DNA from: Verrucomicrobiia bacterium
GTDB taxonomy: Bacteria > Verrucomicrobiota > Verrucomicrobiia > Verrucomicrobiales > DEV007
DNA: 55,900 nucleotides
Reading direction: 5' to 3'
NCBI GenBank assembly: GCA_020439945.1
Contig: JAGRPB010000012.1
Coordinates: 1-55,900 of the forward strand
The notes below the pieces were generated by a model, which did no database searches, was not told where the DNA came from, and saw nothing but the letters and a program-made list of their open reading frames with translations. A program made the position numbers and the translations under genes. Positions 51,984 through 55,900 of the stretch are shown here, in pieces; the first letter of the stretch is position 1; every line of letters starts with the position of its first letter.

Positions 51984-53540
51984 ATGAAAAAACTCTGCCT
52001 CCCCCTTTTCCTGGCCGCGCTGGGACTGTCCGCGCTGCGAGCCGATGATCGCCCGAACCTCCTTTTCATCATCGTCGACGACCAGTCGCCCCTCGATCTG
52101 CGGGTCTACAATCCCGACACCAAGCTCGAAACGCCGAACATCGATCGCATCGCCGCCGAGGGCATGGTGATCGATGGCGCCTACCACATGGGTTCGTGGG
52201 TTGGCGGTGTCTGCACCGCCTCGCGTCACATGATCATGTCGGGCCGCACCCTCTGGCACATTCCCGACAAGCCGAACCGACTCTCCAACAATCCCCACAA
52301 CGACGATCCGCAGCTGGTTCCCCCCGACCTCGCGGAGAACACCATGGCCGCCGTGTTCAATCGCGCCGGCTACGACACCATGCGGACCTGCAAGATCGGG
52401 AACAGCTACGAGGCGGCCAACGAGAAGTTCACCGTCCGGCACGACGCCACCAAGCGCGGCGGCGACGCCGAATCCGGCAGCGAATGGCACGGCAAACAGG
52501 TGCTGGACTACCTCGAGGAACGCGAGGCATCGAAGGATGAAGATCCGTTCCTGATCTACTACGGCTTTTCCCATCCGCACGACACCCGCGACGGCACGGT
52601 CGACCTTCTCGCCAAGTACGGATCCGTCAATCATACCGACTCCACCATCCCGCCGCCGGCGAACCCGAAGCAGCCGCCTCTCCCCGGCAACTGGCTGCCC
52701 GCCCATCCCTTCCACCACGGTCACCCGGATCTCCGCGACGAGGTCGCCGTCAGCGGGGTCTGGGAACATCGCGATCCCCTCACCATTCACAACGAAGTCG
52801 GTCGCTACTTCGCCTGCTCGGAAAACATCGACATCCAGGTCGGAAAGGTGCTCGCCAAACTGGAGGCCATGGGAGAGTTGGACAACACCTACGTCATCTA
52901 CACCTCCGATCACGGCATCGCCGTCGGTCGCCACGGACTGGAGGGAAAGCAGAATCTCTACGAACACACCTGGCGGGTGCCCTATCTCGTGAAAGGCCCG
53001 GGCATCGAGGCGGGTTCGCGCGCCCAGGGAAACATCTACCTGCTCGACACCCTCGCCACCCTCTGCGATCTCGCCGGCATCGAGGCGCCGCCCACCAACG
53101 AGGGCATCAGCATGAAACCGGTTCTCACCGGAAAGCAGGACACCGTTCGCGACGTCCTCTATGGCGTCTACTGCGGCGGCACCAAGCCCGGCATGCGCAG
53201 CGTGAAGAAGGGCGACTGGAAGCTGATCAAGTACGACGTGCTCGACGGCACCGTCCGCAAGACCCAGCTCTTCAACCTGGCGGAGAACCCGAACGAGCTC
53301 CTCGCCGAGCATCACGATCCCGCCGTGATCGAGCAGACCGGCGTCACTCCCAAACCGAACCAGGTCAACCTGGCCGACGATCCGAAATACGCCGACAAGC
53401 GCGCCGAGATGGAGGCGCTGCTTCTGGATCAGATGCGGAAGTTCGACGATCCCTACCGCCTCTGGGATCAACCCGATGACGGCCTGCCCGAAGTGCCCAA
53501 ACCCGAGCCGAAGCAGCCAAAGAAACCGAAGAAAAACTGA
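51984..53540 (+). CDS. Secreted sulfatase with CTASR motif
   Basis: 518 residues with a signal peptide (MKKLCLPLFLAALGLSALRA). Metal site IIVDDQSPLDLRVYN, formylglycine site C77-T-A-S-R with HMIMSGRT (alanine in the proline position, a known permissible variant), and TSDHGIAVGRHGLEGKQNLYEHT (about 311-333) are as in the choline-sulfatase/iduronate-like branch. The C-terminus is proline/lysine-rich (KPEPKQPKKPKKN). The ATG at 51984 sets the signal peptide at the very start; the open frame continues upstream without a signal. Confidence 0.92.
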   Translation: MKKLCLPLFLAALGLSALRADDRPNLLFIIVDDQSPLDLRVYNPDTKLETPNIDRIAAEGMVIDGAYHMGSWVGGVCTASRHMIMSGRTLWHIPDKPNRLSNNPHNDDPQLVPPDLAENTMAAVFNRAGYDTMRTCKIGNSYEAANEKFTVRHDATKRGGDAESGSEWHGKQVLDYLEEREASKDEDPFLIYYGFSHPHDTRDGTVDLLAKYGSVNHTDSTIPPPANPKQPPLPGNWLPAHPFHHGHPDLRDEVAVSGVWEHRDPLTIHNEVGRYFACSENIDIQVGKVLAKLEAMGELDNTYVIYTSDHGIAVGRHGLEGKQNLYEHTWRVPYLVKGPGIEAGSRAQGNIYLLDTLATLCDLAGIEAPPTNEGISMKPVLTGKQDTVRDVLYGVYCGGTKPGMRSVKKGDWKLIKYDVLDGTVRKTQLFNLAENPNELLAEHHDPAVIEQTGVTPKPNQVNLADDPKYADKRAEMEALLLDQMRKFDDPYRLWDQPDDGLPEVPKPEPKQPKKPKKN

Positions 53541-53558
53541 GCGATCGACTCGCCTCAT

Positions 53559-53650
53559 TGTGACATCGGCATCCCTGCCGGTGAATGAGTGGCCACCCGG
53601 CTTCGCCCGCATCGGTTTTTTAAGCACCGGCAGGGATTCCGGTGTCACCA
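53559..53650. repeat. Family E repeat: inverted pair of hairpins
   Basis: Left CATCGG / CCGGTG (53564-53583) and right CACCGG / CCGGTG (53625-53644) have loops that are reverse complements (CATCCCTG-like and CAGGGATT). Outer arms are TGTGAC and GTCACC. It fills the gap between two sulfatase genes and ends 66 bp before the second start. Confidence 0.72.
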
Positions 53651-53716
53651 TTTTCCTGCCCAGCCGAGCGCGATTCCGGCATTGAACGGAAAGGCGCTTT
53701 CCCGTTTCCTCTTCTC

Positions 53717-55177
53717 ATGCTGAAAACCCTCGCCATCTCGCTCATCGCGCTCGCCTGTGCCCTAACCACCAGCCTTTCCTCCGATCGCCCACCCAACGTC
53801 ATCGTCATCCTCGTCGACGATCTCGGTTGGATGGATCTCAGCTGCCAGGGATCCGATTTTTACCGCACCCCGAGCGTCGACCGCCTCGCCACCGAGGGCA
53901 TGCGCTTCACGAATGCCTACGCCGCCTGCGCGGTCTGTTCGCCGACGCGCGCCGCCGTCCAGACCGGCCGCTACCCGCACCGCGTCGGCGTCACCGACTG
54001 GATCCGCTCCCTCTTCCAGCGCGGCAATCTCGGCACGCCCGACGCCAACCCCACCGAATACGTCGGATCGAAAAAACAAAAACTCCTCTGTCCGCCGAAC
54101 CCCTACTGGATGGAGAGCGAGGAACGCACCATCGCGGAAGTCCTCGACGAGGCCGGTTACCACACCGGTTATATCGGCAAGTGGCATCTCGGCGACGAAC
54201 CCTGGTTTCCCGAGCACCAGGGCTACGAGAAAAACAAGGGAGGATGCGACTACGGCCAGCCGCCCAGTTACTTCGATCCCTTCAACAATCCCAAGGGCAA
54301 GCACGAAACCATCCGCAACGGCATCCACAACCTGCCCGGCCGGAAGCAGGGCGAATACCTCACCCATCGCGAGGCCGACGAAGCCGAGGCCATGATCCGC
54401 GAATGGAAGGACGAGCCGTTCTACCTCCAGGTGTCCCACTACGCCGTGCACACGCCCATCCAGGCGATTCCCGAGGTCGCGGCCAAGTACGAGGACGCCC
54501 CGGGTGATCACCAGAAAAACGCCAAGTACGCCGCCATGGTCGAGTCAGTGGACGATTCCACCCGGCAGATTCTCGCCACCCTCGAGGAACTCCGCTTGGA
54601 GAAAGACACGCTCGTCATTTTCACCAGCGACAACGGCGGCCTCGACAACAACAGCAACCCCACCGACAACGCCCCGCTTCGCAGTGGAAAAGGTTACGCC
54701 TACGAGGGCGGCATTCGCGTGCCATTCATCGTGCGTTGGCCGGGCGTGGCCAAGGCCGGGCAGGTCAGCCAGGTGCCGGTCATCAGCACCGATCTTTATC
54801 CCACCTGTCTCGCCGCCGCCGGACTGCCGCCACACCCGGCGCAGCATCGTGACGGGCTCGATCTTCGTCCCGTTCTCGAAGGCGGCAAATCGCTCGATCG
54901 CGACGCGCTTTTCTGGCACTACCCCCATTACAACAGCCACCCTTCCAGCGTGCCATCGAGTGTGATTCGGGCGGGAGATTGGAAGCTGATCGAGACTTTT
55001 GATCCCGAAGGCATCGAGCTTTACCACCTCGGTAGCGATCTCAGCGAAACCACCAATCTCGCCGAGCGGGAACCGGAGAAAGTGAAGGAACTCCGCGCCC
55101 GCCTCGAATCGTGGCGAGACGAAGTCGACGCCGAAATGATGGAACCGAATCCTGACTACGATCCTTCCGCGAAATGA
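53717..55177 (+). CDS. Secreted S1-family sulfatase with CSPTR motif
   Basis: 486 residues from the ATG at 53717, with a signal peptide (MLKTLAISLIALACALTTSLSS). Metal site ILVDDLGWMDLSCQG, formylglycine site C74-S-P-T-R with AAVQTGRYPHRVG, GKWHLGDEPWFPEHQGY and TSDNGGLDNN are intact, and the C-terminal domain ends with LYHLGSDLSETTNLAE. It looks like the arylsulfatase A-like group common in marine PVC bacteria. A GTG at 53642 would give a longer protein without a leading signal. Its stop overlaps the ATG of the following FAD oxidoreductase (ATGA at 55174), so the two are translationally coupled. Confidence 0.93.
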   Translation: MLKTLAISLIALACALTTSLSSDRPPNVIVILVDDLGWMDLSCQGSDFYRTPSVDRLATEGMRFTNAYAACAVCSPTRAAVQTGRYPHRVGVTDWIRSLFQRGNLGTPDANPTEYVGSKKQKLLCPPNPYWMESEERTIAEVLDEAGYHTGYIGKWHLGDEPWFPEHQGYEKNKGGCDYGQPPSYFDPFNNPKGKHETIRNGIHNLPGRKQGEYLTHREADEAEAMIREWKDEPFYLQVSHYAVHTPIQAIPEVAAKYEDAPGDHQKNAKYAAMVESVDDSTRQILATLEELRLEKDTLVIFTSDNGGLDNNSNPTDNAPLRSGKGYAYEGGIRVPFIVRWPGVAKAGQVSQVPVISTDLYPTCLAAAGLPPHPAQHRDGLDLRPVLEGGKSLDRDALFWHYPHYNSHPSSVPSSVIRAGDWKLIETFDPEGIELYHLGSDLSETTNLAEREPEKVKELRARLESWRDEVDAEMMEPNPDYDPSAK

Positions 55178-55900
55178 ATTCAACAGGGTCTAATCCCACA
55201 CCTAACCCTGTAAAGTCGACGCGGATTTTTCGCGCCGCGTGGTTGCTGGCAACTTTCCTTCCGTGGTTCGCCGACGCCGGCGAAAGCAAGACCGTTTCCG
55301 CCGATCTCTGCGTCATCGAAGCCACGCCCGGCGGAGTCGCCTGTGCGATTCGCGCGGCGCGGGAAGGTCTCGACGTGATCCTGGTGAATCGAACCGCGCA
55401 TCCTGGCGGGATTCTCTCCAGCGGACTTGGCGTGTGGGACACGGTCTGGGAAGGAAAACGGTCGCCAATCTATGACGAACTGAGGCAGGCGATTTTCGAT
55501 CACTACCGGAAAACATTCGGCGAGGATTCCCCGCAGTATCGCCACTCGCTTCCCGGCAAATCCGGTCACACCAACGGCAAGTTCGAGCCGCGAGTAGCGG
55601 AACGCTTGATCACGGCAATGATCGAGCGCGAACCGAAGCTCCGTCTCATCACCGGCTACGTTCCCGAGTCCGTCCGGATCGAGGAGCGCCTGATTCGATC
55701 CGTCACCTGTCGAGAATTCGAGGGCGACGACCGTCTGACCATTCAAGCCGTCACCTTCGCCGATGCGACCTACGAGGGCGATCTTCTCCCGCTTGCGGGC
55801 GTCGAATACCGGGTCGGTCGCGAATCGCGGGATGAGTTCGACGAGCCTCACGCCGGCAAGATTTTCCTGCGTTCTTCCAAAGAGAGGTCCGCTTCCATCA
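55174..55900 (+). CDS. FAD-dependent oxidoreductase (FAD_oxidored type), 3' end outside window
   Basis: About 242 residues are visible; the frame is open to the window's end. Residues 1-15 (M-N-S-T-G-S-N-P-T-P-N-P-V-K-S) are encoded by a family B repeat. A signal-like hydrophobic stretch follows (FRAAWLLATFLPWFADAG, about 19-36). The FAD-binding fold starts at ADLCVIEATPGGVACAIRAAREGLDV, where the first glycine of the usual G-x-T-P-x-G pattern is a glutamate, then HPGGILSSGLGVWDT, FEPRVAERLITAM and TFADATYEGDLLPLAGVEYRVGRES, all typical of secreted FAD-dependent oxidoreductases in PVC genomes. It is translationally coupled to the sulfatase and probably acts on a sugar or its derivative. Confidence 0.8.
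   Translation, partial: MNSTGSNPTPNPVKSTRIFRAAWLLATFLPWFADAGESKTVSADLCVIEATPGGVACAIRAAREGLDVILVNRTAHPGGILSSGLGVWDTVWEGKRSPIYDELRQAIFDHYRKTFGEDSPQYRHSLPGKSGHTNGKFEPRVAERLITAMIEREPKLRLITGYVPESVRIEERLIRSVTCREFEGDDRLTIQAVTFADATYEGDLLPLAGVEYRVGRESRDEFDEPHAGKIFLRSSKERSASI
55178..55215. repeat. Family B palindrome pair at the start of a coding region
   Basis: ATTCAACAGGGTCTAAT and ACCTAACCCTGTAAAG are inverted decayed units. The reading frame matches the copy in rarA (S-T-G-x-N-P). The ATG lies just in front of the repeat. Confidence 0.65.

Overview
The window is about 56 kb of GC-rich bacterial DNA. Its gene content points to the Planctomycetes-Verrucomicrobia-Chlamydiae (PVC) group, most likely a heterotrophic member of Verrucomicrobiota. 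The main reasons are a PVC-type secreted cytochrome c / beta-propeller protein (46346-49717), six secreted S1 sulfatases, PQQ-propeller and DUF1080 proteins, and a giant secreted protease with a duplicated C-terminal module. No rRNA operon, CRISPR array, prophage or insertion sequence was seen. Genus cannot be assigned from the sequence alone.

Layout. 3-8029: housekeeping and regulation (the end of a TPR regulator, an NTF2-like protein, a TrpB2-like synthase, an Rrf2 regulator with a dyad just before its start codon, rarA, an orphan protein, mgtE). 8188-16293: one 2.7-kcodon secreted protein with a metzincin-like protease, Calx-beta, delta-60, eight BACON repeats and a duplicated C-terminal module. 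16602-20488: a GspC/PilP-like protein and a GspD-type secretin. 20576-26109: an esterase, a parallel beta-helix protein and a convergent PQQ-propeller protein. 26433-28234: rsfS, cinA and tRNA-Arg(ACG). 28259-31286: a minus-strand set (fuconolactonase-like amidohydrolase, SDR, Ldh-family dehydrogenase) that fits oxidative deoxy-sugar breakdown. 31375-55900: a polysaccharide-degradation region with six sulfatases, an esterase, a GH18 hydrolase, an SGNH-DUF1080 protein, a PVC cytochrome and an FAD oxidoreductase. It is interleaved with a putative secreted kinase-fold protein, a GxxExxY protein, a tandem-RRM protein, a DUF3127 protein, an NfeD-like protein and a VTT membrane protein.

How it works together: secreted sulfatases, esterases and hydrolases would strip sulfate and acyl groups from a complex, perhaps fucose-containing, polysaccharide. 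The 28-31 kb dehydrogenase set would then oxidise the released sugar. This is inference from families.

The most unusual features are non-coding. At least five unrelated palindrome families, mostly arranged as inverted pairs of short hairpins, sit between genes. One family has entered two reading frames and is translated in the same frame in both. A rod-shaped RNA of about 174 nt with its own candidate promoter and terminator lies at 45542-45715 on the minus strand. The protein at 36812-38863 looks like a secreted member of the kinase-fold superfamily.
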